This document shows, piece after piece, positions 17,481-25,418 of a DNA stretch of 38,951 bases. The position numbers and the translations under genes are program-made. Location: assembly GCA_902788035.1 (NCBI GenBank), contig CADAIL010000025.1, positions 1-38,951 on the forward strand, in the 5' to 3' direction. Source of the DNA: an uncultured Lachnospiraceae bacterium (lineage in GTDB: Bacteria; Bacillota; Clostridia; Lachnospirales; Lachnospiraceae). The notes below the pieces were generated by a model, which did no database searches, was not told where the DNA came from, and saw nothing but the letters and a program-made list of their open reading frames with translations. The stretch's first letter is position 1. Each line of letters begins with the position of its first letter.

Positions 17481-18521
17481 ATGAATGATACAATACATAT
17501 GACAAAGTACGCCAAGGCGTCAGGCTGCGCTGCAAAAATCGGCCCCGGAACTCTCGCGAAGATCCTGGGCAGGCTGCCGAAGTTTGAGAACGACCGCGTG
17601 CTTGTCGGCCTTGAGACCGGTGACGACGCGGCGGTATACAAGATCAATGATGACGTGGCAATGATACAGACGCTGGATTTTTTCCCGCCAATCGTCGATG
17701 ACCCGTATATGTTCGGCCAGATCGCGGCTGCCAACGCCCTCTCGGATATCTACGCCATGGGCGGTCAGCCTGCGGTCGCTCTGAATATTGTCGCATTCCC
17801 GAAGACCCTTGATATCTCGATCCTGGGCGAGATCCTGAAGGGAGGCGCGGACAAAGTCCGCGAGGCAGGCGCAGTTCTGGTCGGCGGTCATTCCGTGCAG
17901 GATGAGGAGCCAAAGTACGGTCTGTGCGTCTCGGGATTTGTTCATCCGGACAAGATCTGGAAAAATTTCGGGGCGAAGCCGGGCGACGTACTGATTCTTA
18001 CCAAGCAGATCGGCGTCGGGCTAGTCAATACAGCAATTCGCGGCGGCATCGCGACTCCTGACAATGTCGAGGAGGTCGCGGGCATCATGTCCCGGCTAAA
18101 CAAGTACGCCAAAGAGGTCGCACAGAACTTTACGGTCCATGCCTGCACGGACGTAACCGGCTTCGGACTACTCGGTCACTGCTGCGAGATGGCGGAGGCC
18201 AGCAATGTGTCCTTTAATATTCACGTGGACGATATAGCATTTGTAAAAGATGCCGCTGACTATGCCTGCATGGGACTTGTACCGGGCGGCACGTATGCCA
18301 ATCAGGATCACACCGGCCATCTCATCGACCGGGGAACGAGAGCTGAGTTCGAATTTGACCTTTTGTATGATCCGCAGACGTCGGGCGGGCTGCTATTTGC
18401 AATACCCAAAGAAGAGGCGAACGGATTCTACGAGGCGCTGCTCGCAGCTGACCTCAGAACAAAAGTCTCTGTCATCGGCGAAGTGACAGAAAGAGACGGA
18501 AAGCTCGTACACCTGCTATGA
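17481..18521 (+). CDS. selD: Selenide, water dikinase (selenophosphate synthetase)
   Basis: A 346-residue enzyme that makes selenophosphate from selenide and ATP. It aligns along its length with E. coli SelD: ETGDDAAVYKI, AANALSDIYAMGG, VGGHSVQDEEP, TDVTGFGLLGH and DPQTSGGLLFA. The active-site region reads ASGCAAKIGP: Cys16 matches the essential E. coli Cys17, while the second Cys (E. coli 19) is Ala. No selenocysteine codon is present at this site. The ATG at 17481 follows CGGAG; an upstream in-frame ATG lacks homology. The stop overlaps the desulfurase start by four bases (ATGA). No selA or selB is in the window. Confidence 0.95.
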   Translation: MNDTIHMTKYAKASGCAAKIGPGTLAKILGRLPKFENDRVLVGLETGDDAAVYKINDDVAMIQTLDFFPPIVDDPYMFGQIAAANALSDIYAMGGQPAVALNIVAFPKTLDISILGEILKGGADKVREAGAVLVGGHSVQDEEPKYGLCVSGFVHPDKIWKNFGAKPGDVLILTKQIGVGLVNTAIRGGIATPDNVEEVAGIMSRLNKYAKEVAQNFTVHACTDVTGFGLLGHCCEMAEASNVSFNIHVDDIAFVKDAADYACMGLVPGGTYANQDHTGHLIDRGTRAEFEFDLLYDPQTSGGLLFAIPKEEANGFYEALLAADLRTKVSVIGEVTERDGKLVHLL

Positions 18522-19666
18522 AGAGTATATATCTGGATCACGGCGCGACATCATTCCCGAAAGCACCCGGGGTCGCCGACGCAGTGTACGAATACATGAC
18601 AGAGGTGGGTGCAAATATAAGCCGCGGCACCTACGCCTCCGCCATCTCCGCCGCATCGGTCGTGCTTAAGACGCGGGAGATGCTGATGAAGCTTTTTAAT
18701 TTTAAATACGGCTCTGAGTATGTTGTCTTTACACCGGGGGTCACCTTCGGGCTCAACCAGATTCTCCGCGGCTGCGTGCAGCCCGGTGACCACGTGGTCG
18801 TGAGCTCGCTCGAGCACAATGCGGTGATGCGGCCGCTTGTGGACATGGAGAAGAGCGGGGTGACGTTTTCAAGGATACCCGCTGATGAGGACGGAATTAC
18901 TGATCCACGAGATATCGAACCTCTGATAAGGGATAACACCGCCCTCATGGTCATATGCCATGCCTCAAATGTCTGCGGAACAATTTTCCCACTCAAGGAG
19001 GCTGCGGAAGTGTGCCGGAGACATCATATCCCGCTGGTCGTGGACGCGTCCCAGACAGCCGGCCATTATCCGATTGATTTTGAGGAACTTGGCCTCGCTG
19101 CGCTCTGTGTGCCCGGACACAAGGGTCTGCTGGGTCCTCAGGGAATCGGAGCGACGCTATTTGCACCGAGCTTTGCGGCAGATGTGCGGCCGCTCGTTAT
19201 GGGCGGGACCGGAAGCTTCTCCGACAGTGAGGAGATGCCGGTATGTATGCCGGATAAATTTGAATCAGGCACTATGAATCTGCCGGGAATCTATGGCCTG
19301 AATGCCGCACTCAAGTATACACTAAAAGAGAGCGTGGAGAAGCGGCGCCGGCAGGAGATGGAACTGACCGGACAGTTCATAGAAAGTCTTGCGGATGCCC
19401 ATGTCAGAATATGCGGGACAAAAGATCTTGAGAAGCGCGTCGGCGTTGTCTCGCTTGACTTTGAGTATGACGACAATGCCCAGGCTGCCTATTATCTCGA
19501 TTCGGAGTTCGGGATCCGCACGAGAACAGGAATGCACTGTGCGCCGAACGCCCACAAAACAATCGGTACATTTCCGCAGGGGACGGTCCGGTTTTCATTC
19601 GGATACGGAACGACGGCGGAGGACGTTGCGTATGCGGCGCGTGCGGTTAAGGAAGTGGCGGAGTGA
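18518..19666 (+). CDS. Cysteine desulfurase-like class V aminotransferase (TIGR01977-type)
   Basis: A 382-residue PLP enzyme of the NifS/SufS fold. The PLP lysine is Lys202 in PGHKGLLGPQG, and the catalytic Cys is Cys341 in RTGMHCAPNAHKT. It begins YLDHGATSFPKAP, typical of the subgroup encoded beside orphan selD genes. It probably releases sulfur or selenium from cysteine or selenocysteine for delivery to SelD or the DUF3343 carrier. The 4-nt overlap with selD indicates translational coupling. The 171-nt gap to yedF contains no gene and no strong terminator. Confidence 0.93.
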   Translation: MKSIYLDHGATSFPKAPGVADAVYEYMTEVGANISRGTYASAISAASVVLKTREMLMKLFNFKYGSEYVVFTPGVTFGLNQILRGCVQPGDHVVVSSLEHNAVMRPLVDMEKSGVTFSRIPADEDGITDPRDIEPLIRDNTALMVICHASNVCGTIFPLKEAAEVCRRHHIPLVVDASQTAGHYPIDFEELGLAALCVPGHKGLLGPQGIGATLFAPSFAADVRPLVMGGTGSFSDSEEMPVCMPDKFESGTMNLPGIYGLNAALKYTLKESVEKRRRQEMELTGQFIESLADAHVRICGTKDLEKRVGVVSLDFEYDDNAQAAYYLDSEFGIRTRTGMHCAPNAHKTIGTFPQGTVRFSFGYGTTAEDVAYAARAVKEVAE

Positions 19667-19837
19667 GAACTGAAGCCGCGCGTCAAAGTGGTGACTGCAG
19701 GAATAGGGCTGGGAGATGTGTGCAGACCAAAATCCAGTACCGAGTCTCACAAGCGAGATCCAAAACGATTATCATGAGTATAGTTCTTTACGGGAATCTT
19801 CCGCGGATGGACTTGCTCAATATAAGGAGGAAATAAA

Positions 19838-20437
19838 ATGTATTTAGATGCAAGAGGAAAACAGTGCCCGATGCCGGTAATCATGGCAAAGAAGGAACTT
19901 GACGGGGGCTGCACAGACCTTACAGTCGCAGTGGACAACGAGACTGCAGTGAAGAACCTGACAAAGATGGCAACGAATCTCGGCCTTTCTGTGGAGTCAT
20001 CCGGCAAGGACGGGGATTATGAAATTCACATCACCGGCGAGCTTACAGCCGAGGGGCGCGAGACAGAGCCTGAGCAGTTCTGCGAGCTGCCGGCGACAGC
20101 TAACTACTCTGTATTTGTCAGCAAAGATCACCTCGGTGAGGGAGACCCGGTACTCGGCAGGAATCTGATTCGCATGGCAATTTACACGCTGTCAGAGGGA
20201 GATAATGTTCCGAAGTCCCTGCTCTTCATGAACGGCGGTGTCAAGTTGGTCGCGGGCGAGGAGCCTCAGATCACGGAAAATGTCAAGAAGCTCATCAGCC
20301 GTGGCTGCGAGGTCCTCGTGTGCGGGACCTGCCTGAATTTCTACGGTCTGTCTGACAAGCTCGAAGCAGGCACGGTCTCCAACATGTATGAGATTCTTGA
20401 GAGAATGCAGAAATCTTCGAACACGATAACGTTATGA
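19838..20437 (+). CDS. yedF: Selenium metabolism protein YedF
   Basis: A 199-residue two-domain protein. The N-terminal TusA/SirA-like domain (about 1-75) has the sulfur-carrier motif QCPMPV with Cys10. The C-terminal DsrE-like domain (about 85-195) has LLFMNGGVKL and a CGTCLNFYGL motif. This fusion (TIGR03527) is known from genomes predicted to make selenium-dependent molybdenum hydroxylases. It probably relays sulfur or selenium. AAGGAGG precedes the ATG. The stop overlaps the next start by four bases. Confidence 0.93.
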   Translation: MYLDARGKQCPMPVIMAKKELDGGCTDLTVAVDNETAVKNLTKMATNLGLSVESSGKDGDYEIHITGELTAEGRETEPEQFCELPATANYSVFVSKDHLGEGDPVLGRNLIRMAIYTLSEGDNVPKSLLFMNGGVKLVAGEEPQITENVKKLISRGCEVLVCGTCLNFYGLSDKLEAGTVSNMYEILERMQKSSNTITL

Positions 20438-20703
20438 TGCAGCACTTTTATGTATTTGCATTTGGATCTACCCACGCTGCCATAGAGGCCGAGCGCCTTC
20501 TTGCGTCCGTGAAGGCCGTGGTCATGCCGACCCCGCGAGTGATCACCGCAAGCTGCGGCATGTCACTCCGGCTGGAGGATGAGTATGCGGATGAGGGGCT
20601 TCGGATGATGAAGGGCTCCGGAATCGGGAGCTGGCGCTATTATGAGATGAGCGGGTCGAGGCGGGACCTGACAAGTAAGCTTCTTGCTGAAGCGGAAAGC
20701 TGA
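20434..20703 (+). CDS. DUF3343 putative Se/S carrier protein
   Basis: An 89-residue protein matching DUF3343 (Pfam Se/S carrier-like). It shows the family pattern FGSTHAAIEAER followed by MPTPRVITASCGMSLRL, where the Cys is the likely carrier residue. It overlaps yedF by four bases. Family members occur next to selD and molybdenum hydroxylase genes and are thought to hand on selenium or sulfur. It is the last gene of the run; a CTGTCGCA-type hairpin follows 24 nt after the stop. Confidence 0.9.
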   Translation: MMQHFYVFAFGSTHAAIEAERLLASVKAVVMPTPRVITASCGMSLRLEDEYADEGLRMMKGSGIGSWRYYEMSGSRRDLTSKLLAEAES

Positions 20704-20727
20704 TAAGATATTTGACCAACAAAAATG

Positions 20728-20755
20728 AGGCTGTCGCATTAGTGCGGCGGCCTCT
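20728..20755 (+). terminator. CTGTCGCA-family hairpin after the selenium genes
   Basis: GAGGCTGTCGCA pairs with TGCGGCGGCCTC across a TTAG loop, a 12-bp stem with two G-U pairs on the plus strand. That orientation fits the transcript of the DUF3343 gene. The T-tract is short, so termination may be inefficient. Confidence 0.65.
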
Positions 20756-20759
20756 TATG

Positions 20760-21300
20760 CTGAGTGGTGGCAGTTACCTTAGTTCAGTTCGGCGTTTCAA
20801 GACTGCCCGGGTGATTTTGATGGCAGTTGCTAGCTGTGAAATCAGCTCTTATCCACTGAATGCGAGAAAGCCGGCTTCCAGTCATCAAAGTTCAAAACGC
20901 CGCTTCATGACTGCCCGGGTGATTTTGATGGCAGTTGCTAGCTGTGAAATCAACTCTTATCCACTGAATGCGAGAAAGCCGGCTTCCAGTCATCAAAGTT
21001 CAAAACGCCGCTTCAAGACTGCCCGGGTGATTTTGATGGCAGTTGCTAGCTGTGAAATGACCTTTTATCGACTGAAGGCTGGAATCTAATTTTAATAAAT
21101 CATACGGTCACCAAACATCAAACTCAATAAAGGTGACTGCTTTCTCACTGTAAATTCAGCAGTGTATTAAGCTGATTTAACCGAAAACGAGTCAGTGAGA
21201 CTGCCTATGCGCTTTGATTTGACCCTTATGCAGCACTGCACATGTGTATTATTTTGCAAGATCGACTGCCGACTTCTTAATCACAAGGTTTAAACCGGAT
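20760..21300. repeat. Dispersed structured repeat element, copy A
   Basis: This non-coding block lies between two convergent hairpins (20728 and 21367). A 108-bp unit starting GACTGCCCGGGTGATTTTG repeats at 20801, 20909 and 21017 (the last partial), the first two differing at a few bases only. The rest matches the reverse complement of 38158-38560 collinearly: 21254-21273 with 38202-38221, and 21101-21148 with 38327-38374 (about 42 of 48). The distance between those two blocks is 125 nt in both copies. A reading frame crosses the 108-bp units because 108 is divisible by 3, but it starts at TTG without a ribosome site and is not believed to be a gene. Confidence 0.85.
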
Positions 21301-21328
21301 GATTTACCGAAGGCAAGTCTAAAATAAG

Positions 21329-21357
21329 AAAAATCCGGTCGTTAAGGCCGGATTTTC
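21329..21357. terminator. Bidirectional terminator
   Basis: AAAATCCGGTC-GTTA-A-GGCCGGATTTT forms a strong stem with A/T tracts on both sides, so it can work in either direction. A CTGTCGCA-type hairpin (21367-21395) lies between it and the MATE gene and pairs best, with G-U pairs, on the minus strand. Confidence 0.8.
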
Positions 21358-21406
21358 ACAGATTAGCGAAGACTGCCACAACCTCTATTGCGACAGCCCC
21401 AATTCG

Positions 21407-22861
21407 TCATAGAGCGCCAGGTGTAACAGAAGCCACAAACGCCCTGACCGCCGGTATCTGCATCACCGTGAAATGATGCTTTGCAGGCCCACCGAGCCCG
21501 ATGTGCTCATAGAGCGGATACAGATTGTCGTAGTAGCGCCCCTCGGCCGCGCGCACCATCTGGTAAGCAGTAACGAGAACGAACGTGGCTGCGACGAGCC
21601 ATGCCATCTGGTCGGCGAAGCAGATCGCCATAAAGCCAAATCTTGCAACGAAGACTGTGCACACGATAACGCGGGCGACCATCTCGAGCACGCCTGCCAG
21701 CATGGCGCGGGCGGTAAAGCCCATGCTCTGGATCGTAGGCCTGCAGACGTTCAGAATGCCGAGCGTCCAGTAGAAGAAACCGGAACACACAAGAAGCATG
21801 TTGGAAGCCTCAAGGATAGCCGCCTCCTCCGCGGAGACGAACAGCAGTGACAGTTCGCGGCCGTAGAAAATCAGCACAAGTCCACTTATGACACCGTAGC
21901 TCACGCTGAGCGCAAGGCCGATGGAAAGCCCCGTCTTCGTGCGGTTGCCCTTGTCAGCGCCGTCGTTCTGGGATGCAAATGTCGACACCGCCGCGCCGAT
22001 CGCGTCGAACGGGCACATAGCAAAGCTCTTGATACGGCTTGCCGCTGTGAGGGCGGAGACGTAGAGGCTGCCGAGGCCGTTATTTGCAGACTGCATAACC
22101 ATGCTGCCGATCGCAGTGATTGAAAACTGCAGACCCATCGGGAAGCCCATGATCGCAAGTTCCTTCATGACAGCGGAGTCAATGTGACGGTCTTCCGCCG
22201 TGAATGCGAGCTCCGGATATCTTCGCACGATGTAGAGCGCGCACGCGGCCCCGGACACAGCCTGCGAGAATACGGTCGCGATGGCGGCACCGGCACATCC
22301 CCAGTGCAGCACGACGATGCAGAAAATGTCGAGCGCGATGTTGAGAACTGCCGAAATTGCGAGAAATACAAACGGCGTCCGGCTGTCGCCTATAGCTCTC
22401 AGTATGCTCGCCGTGTAATTGTAAAGCAGAGCAAACGGGATGCCGAGGAAGATAATAAATATGTAGGTTTTCGTGTCAGCATAAATGTCCGCCGGTGTGT
22501 TCAGCACATGCAGGATCACATCAGTGAGGATGCAGCATGCCAGCGTCATTAATCCGGCCGTAATGGCCATCAGGATCGTTCCGTTATATATCCCCTTGCG
22601 CATCTTGTGCATGTTGCCGGAACCGAAGTCGCGGGCGAGCGGGATGCACACGCCGGTAGCGCTGCCGTTCGTGAATCCGAGGACCAGGAACTGGACAGAC
22701 GCTGTTGCGCCGACTGCGCCGAGGGCCAAAGAGCCAAGGAAACGGGCGACGATCGCGGTGTCCGCAAGGCTGTAGGTCTGCTGGAGCAGGTTACCGAGCA
22801 GCAGCGGCAGCGTGAATGTCAAAATGAGATCCAGGGGACTTCCTTTCGTCATATTTTTCAT
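21407..22861 (-). CDS. MATE family multidrug/Na+ antiporter
   Basis: A 484-residue protein with about 12 membrane segments in two homologous halves. The N-terminus, GSPLDLILTFTLPLLLGNLLQQTYSLADTA, is characteristic of the MATE family; VGATASVQFLVLGF and, in the second half, AQRSF-like regions also fit. These proteins export drugs or metabolites against Na+ or H+. The first ATG (22861) is preceded by GGAGGT at a rather long distance, so the second Met (MTKGSP) may be used. A minus-strand TATAAT at 23004-23009 is a possible -10. The 310 nt between this gene and the sstT remnant contain no gene. Confidence 0.92.
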   Translation of the reverse strand: MKNMTKGSPLDLILTFTLPLLLGNLLQQTYSLADTAIVARFLGSLALGAVGATASVQFLVLGFTNGSATGVCIPLARDFGSGNMHKMRKGIYNGTILMAITAGLMTLACCILTDVILHVLNTPADIYADTKTYIFIIFLGIPFALLYNYTASILRAIGDSRTPFVFLAISAVLNIALDIFCIVVLHWGCAGAAIATVFSQAVSGAACALYIVRRYPELAFTAEDRHIDSAVMKELAIMGFPMGLQFSITAIGSMVMQSANNGLGSLYVSALTAASRIKSFAMCPFDAIGAAVSTFASQNDGADKGNRTKTGLSIGLALSVSYGVISGLVLIFYGRELSLLFVSAEEAAILEASNMLLVCSGFFYWTLGILNVCRPTIQSMGFTARAMLAGVLEMVARVIVCTVFVARFGFMAICFADQMAWLVAATFVLVTAYQMVRAAEGRYYDNLYPLYEHIGLGGPAKHHFTVMQIPAVRAFVASVTPGAL

Positions 22862-23114
22862 GGTTCTTTAAAAATACCTCCGTTAATAATGGTCTCATTT
22901 GCGAGACGTGAGTGGGGATTCGGATCTTATGATTTAGTTTTGACCGAATCGCCGTAAGTGATTATCGATTTCCGTGCGTCGCTAAATTGGAAATCGAGAA
23001 CTTATTATAACCGGAAGTTTTAAAAAGAAAAGAGAAAAAATACAGCAAAAGACGCATATTAGTGGTCAAATATTGCGGCGAGTGGAGTGGGTTCTGAGGA
23101 GGTGTACGGACAGA

Positions 23115-23144
23115 CAAAAAGAGGGTTGCCGCACGGGCAACCCT
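23115..23144 (-). terminator. Terminator after the sstT remnant
   Basis: On the minus strand AGGGTTGCC and GGCAACCCT form a 9-bp stem with a short loop, followed by CTTTTTG. It lies 28 nt after the stop of the sstT fragment and appears to be that gene's original terminator. Confidence 0.8.
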
Positions 23145-23171
23145 GATTATTCACTCATATGAAAGATATGA

Positions 23172-23336
23172 TTACAGGAACTTCGGCAGCTCGCGGCCTT
23201 CCTTGATCCACTCGCGGTACTCTGCGGTGGCTGCGAAGAGAACGTCGCCTGAAGAGTTCAGAGCTGTCTCAAGAGAATCCTGAATGACGCCGATGATGAA
23301 ACCGACTGCAACGAGGACCAGGGTCTGCGGGAACAT
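23172..23336 (-). pseudogene. sstT: C-terminal remnant of serine/threonine:Na+ symporter SstT
   Basis: A 54-codon minus-strand frame encodes [20 protein letters not shown] followed by [15 protein letters not shown]. This closely matches the C-terminus of SstT (DAACS family), whose signature QDSxETALNSSxDVLF ends the transporter domain. The remaining roughly 350 residues of SstT are missing: sequence upstream of the ATG (up to 23400) shows no homology that I recognise. There is no good ribosome site. The fragment still has its terminator, so it is best read as the tail of a deleted gene. Confidence 0.75.
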
Positions 23337-23447
23337 GAAGCTGCCTCCCGTGAAAAATGGTTGGAAGCCGTGGGAGCGATGGCAACTGAAACATCTACGG
23401 ATGCTTTTTTCTTTTAACGAGTTTTGCTCAAGTGTATAATAAAAGGA

Positions 23448-23466
23448 GCCGGCACACTGTGCCGGC
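23448..23466 (-). terminator. Hairpin terminator after the glycosyltransferase fragment
   Basis: GCCGGCACA/TGTGCCGGC form a near-perfect palindromic stem. On the minus strand it is followed by TCCTTTTATT. It lies 33 nt beyond the stop of the gene at 23499-23915. Confidence 0.7.
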
Positions 23467-23498
23467 CCATGAAAGGAAAAGAGGAAAAATGAACTGAT

Positions 23499-23915
23499 TT
23501 AACGCGCGGTCCTCATAAAGGGAATATGCAGGACAATGTCTTCGAAAGCTGCGATGCGGTCGAGGAGGAGCTCGCCGGCTGCATTTGCACGAGCGCGAAC
23601 ACTGCGAAGCACGTGGGATGTCTGGTAGTACTCCTCGCTGATCTCTGTTGTCAGATCCATAGCGCGGATCGGCAGAAGTCGTGCATCATAGTATTCAAGT
23701 GCTGTTCGAAGTGAAGCGTTCCGGCCCTGGCGGAATGAATGATCAAGGATCGTCACGCCGGGGAGATGGGAAAGCTCTTCGAAAATATTCTTGTATTTGG
23801 CGCTGCTTGCATCGTTGACGATGATGACCTGTGCGCATTCGCAAATCAGAGACTCAACACGTGATACCAGAGAGTCCTTTGGATTGTGAACCGGAATAAT
23901 AACTAATGTATTCAT
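23499..23915 (-). pseudogene. Truncated GT2-like glycosyltransferase fragment
   Basis: A 138-residue frame whose first 75 residues resemble the start of a family 2 glycosyltransferase: LVIIPVHNP, then VIIVNDASSAKYKNIFEEL, then ILDHSFRQGRNASLRTALEYY. The usual next elements (the DxD metal site and the acceptor domain) are absent, and the remaining 60 residues match nothing I know. The ATG has an excellent AAGGAGG site and a terminator follows, so it may still be expressed. I read it as a broken glycosyltransferase; a reassigned short protein is possible. Confidence 0.55.
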
Positions 23916-24064
23916 ATGTGAACCTCCTTACTTAGGTTTTATGCTGAATGATTCTGCGCTTTTGTCCCGCGTGCGGGACCTGAATTTCGGATGACAGACA
24001 AGGCGCATACTTAGCCTGTCTCCGGTTTCTTTCTTTTTGGATTGTCCTTATTCTACAGGCAGAC

Positions 24065-24104
24065 CGTTAACGTTTTGTGTGAAATATGTTTACGTTTTGT
24101 GAAA
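24065..24104. promoter_or_regulatory. Direct repeat, possible regulator site
   Basis: GTTAACGTTTTGTGTGAA (24065) and GTTTACGTTTTGTGAAA (24088) are near-identical direct repeats 23 nt apart, about two helical turns. They lie 150 nt upstream of the minus-strand glycosyltransferase fragment and 325 nt upstream of larE. They could bind a regulator of either. Confidence 0.4.
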
Positions 24105-24241
24105 AGTATCGAACCTCTTTTCATAGATTATGAACGGGTGATGAATGAATCCTTAAAATTATAACAATTGTGCATTTATTTTGTGCAATACAAAGCAATT
24201 ACCCGGTGGCACGGCCTGTTTTCTATCTGGCAGCAGGAGTG

Positions 24242-24352
24242 CCGGCGGGCACTGCGTGCGCATGGCCACAACGCAGTAGGACCTGTGAGCACTGCGTGCG
24301 CATACCACAACGCAGTAGGACCTGTGAGCACTGCGTGCGCATACCACAACGT
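24242..24352. repeat. 39-bp tandem repeat of small hairpins
   Basis: ACTGCGTGCGCATACCACAA occurs at 24291 and 24330, with a variant at 24251 (one extra base). Each unit holds an ACTGCGT/ACGCAGT inverted repeat. About 2.7 units are present. Short frames pass through it in three readings without ribosome sites, so it is treated as non-coding. It sits 80-180 nt upstream of larE. Confidence 0.75.
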
Positions 24353-24428
24353 AGTAGGGGTGGCGGGTACCGCAATCACATGTCACAAGAAAGTGAGTAT
24401 CGCCAGTCGGAAAATATGAGGTGTTTAT

Positions 24429-25262
24429 ATGCAGTTAAATTCAATTAATTCCAAAATCGCCCACGAAAAACTCGACCACCTTCGCGGGTATCTCAATAAT
24501 CTGGGCAGTGTCGCCATCGCCTTCTCGAGCGGCGTTGATTCGACCTTCCTGCTCAAAGTCGCCCATGACACTCTGGGTGAGCGGTGTGCAGCCATCACGG
24601 TCAAGTCCCGCGTCTTTCCTGAGCGGGAATCCCGCGAAGCCGACGACTTCTGCCTGAAGGAAGGCATAAGGCACATCATTCTCGAATCCGATGAGCTCAA
24701 AATAGATGGTTTTCGGGAGAATCCTGCAAATAGATGCTACATCTGCAAGAAACACCTCTTCACCGGGATGTTGTCTGCCGCCCACGATGCGGGTTTCAAA
24801 TACCTTGCGGAGGGATCTAACATGGACGATCTCGGCGACTATCGCCCCGGCCTTCAGGCGATTGCGGAACTTCATATAGAAAGTCCGCTGAGGAGCGCAG
24901 GTCTTACTAAGGCCGAGATCCGCTATTTATCAAGAGAGATGGAGCTTCCGACCTGGAGCAAGCCGTCCTATGCATGCCTTGCCTCCCGCTTTGTCTACGG
25001 AGAGGAAATCACAGCGGAAAAGCTCATGATGGTCGATAAGGCAGAGCAGCTCCTGCACGACATGGGACTCGGCCAGTACAGAGTAAGAATTCATGGAAAT
25101 ATTGCGAGAATTGAGGTGTTACCGGAAGAATTTTCAGTTATAATAGAAGATAAGAACCGACAGCGGATATGTTCAGAACTCAGGGCGTATGGATTTGCAT
25201 ATGTCACACTTGACCTCATGGGATATCGGACAGGTAGCATGAATGAAGTGCTGCGGAAGTAA
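24429..25262 (+). CDS. larE: LarE-type ATP-dependent sulfur transferase
   Basis: A 277-residue PP-loop enzyme. The ATP pyrophosphatase motif is SSGVDSTF at about 33-40. NRCYICKKHLF gives a CxxC pair (Cys103, Cys106), and PSYACLASRF gives Cys183, which aligns with the sulfur-donating Cys176 of Lactobacillus LarE. Enzymes with all three Cys have been reported to hold a [4Fe-4S] cluster and transfer sulfur catalytically rather than sacrificing a Cys. LarE normally makes the nickel-pincer cofactor of lactate racemase, but larA, larB and larC are absent here. GAGGTG precedes the ATG. The xdh genes follow 156 nt downstream on the same strand. Confidence 0.88.
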   Translation: MQLNSINSKIAHEKLDHLRGYLNNLGSVAIAFSSGVDSTFLLKVAHDTLGERCAAITVKSRVFPERESREADDFCLKEGIRHIILESDELKIDGFRENPANRCYICKKHLFTGMLSAAHDAGFKYLAEGSNMDDLGDYRPGLQAIAELHIESPLRSAGLTKAEIRYLSREMELPTWSKPSYACLASRFVYGEEITAEKLMMVDKAEQLLHDMGLGQYRVRIHGNIARIEVLPEEFSVIIEDKNRQRICSELRAYGFAYVTLDLMGYRTGSMNEVLRK

Positions 25263-25418
25263 AGGCGCCGGGCATGCGAAACAGAAAGTCTGGATAAGAC
25301 GCTGCACAAGTATGGACACTGAACACAGCAACTGAAATCCAAAACAGACAATCAAAAATGATAATCAACAATCGCACATTTATGCCCGGAAATCTCGGGC
25401 AGAAAGGGGGCGGCTTAC

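Noticed and set aside
20801..21058. CRISPR or satellite array at the 108-bp units
   Set aside because: Whole units are repeated with no variable spacers. They belong to the dispersed element.
20712..21089. 125-residue frame made of 36-residue repeats
   Set aside because: It starts at TTG with no ribosome site and lies inside a repeat element whose second copy has no matching frame. The open frame follows from the 108-bp period being a multiple of three.
23172..23336. Independent small membrane protein
   Set aside because: The sequence matches the SstT C-terminus including QDS-ETALNS, lacks a ribosome site and ends at an sstT-like terminator, so a gene remnant is the simpler reading.
24168..24448. 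Short plus- and minus-strand frames across the 39-bp repeats
   Set aside because: Three overlapping frames are open only because the repeat lacks stops. None has a ribosome site.
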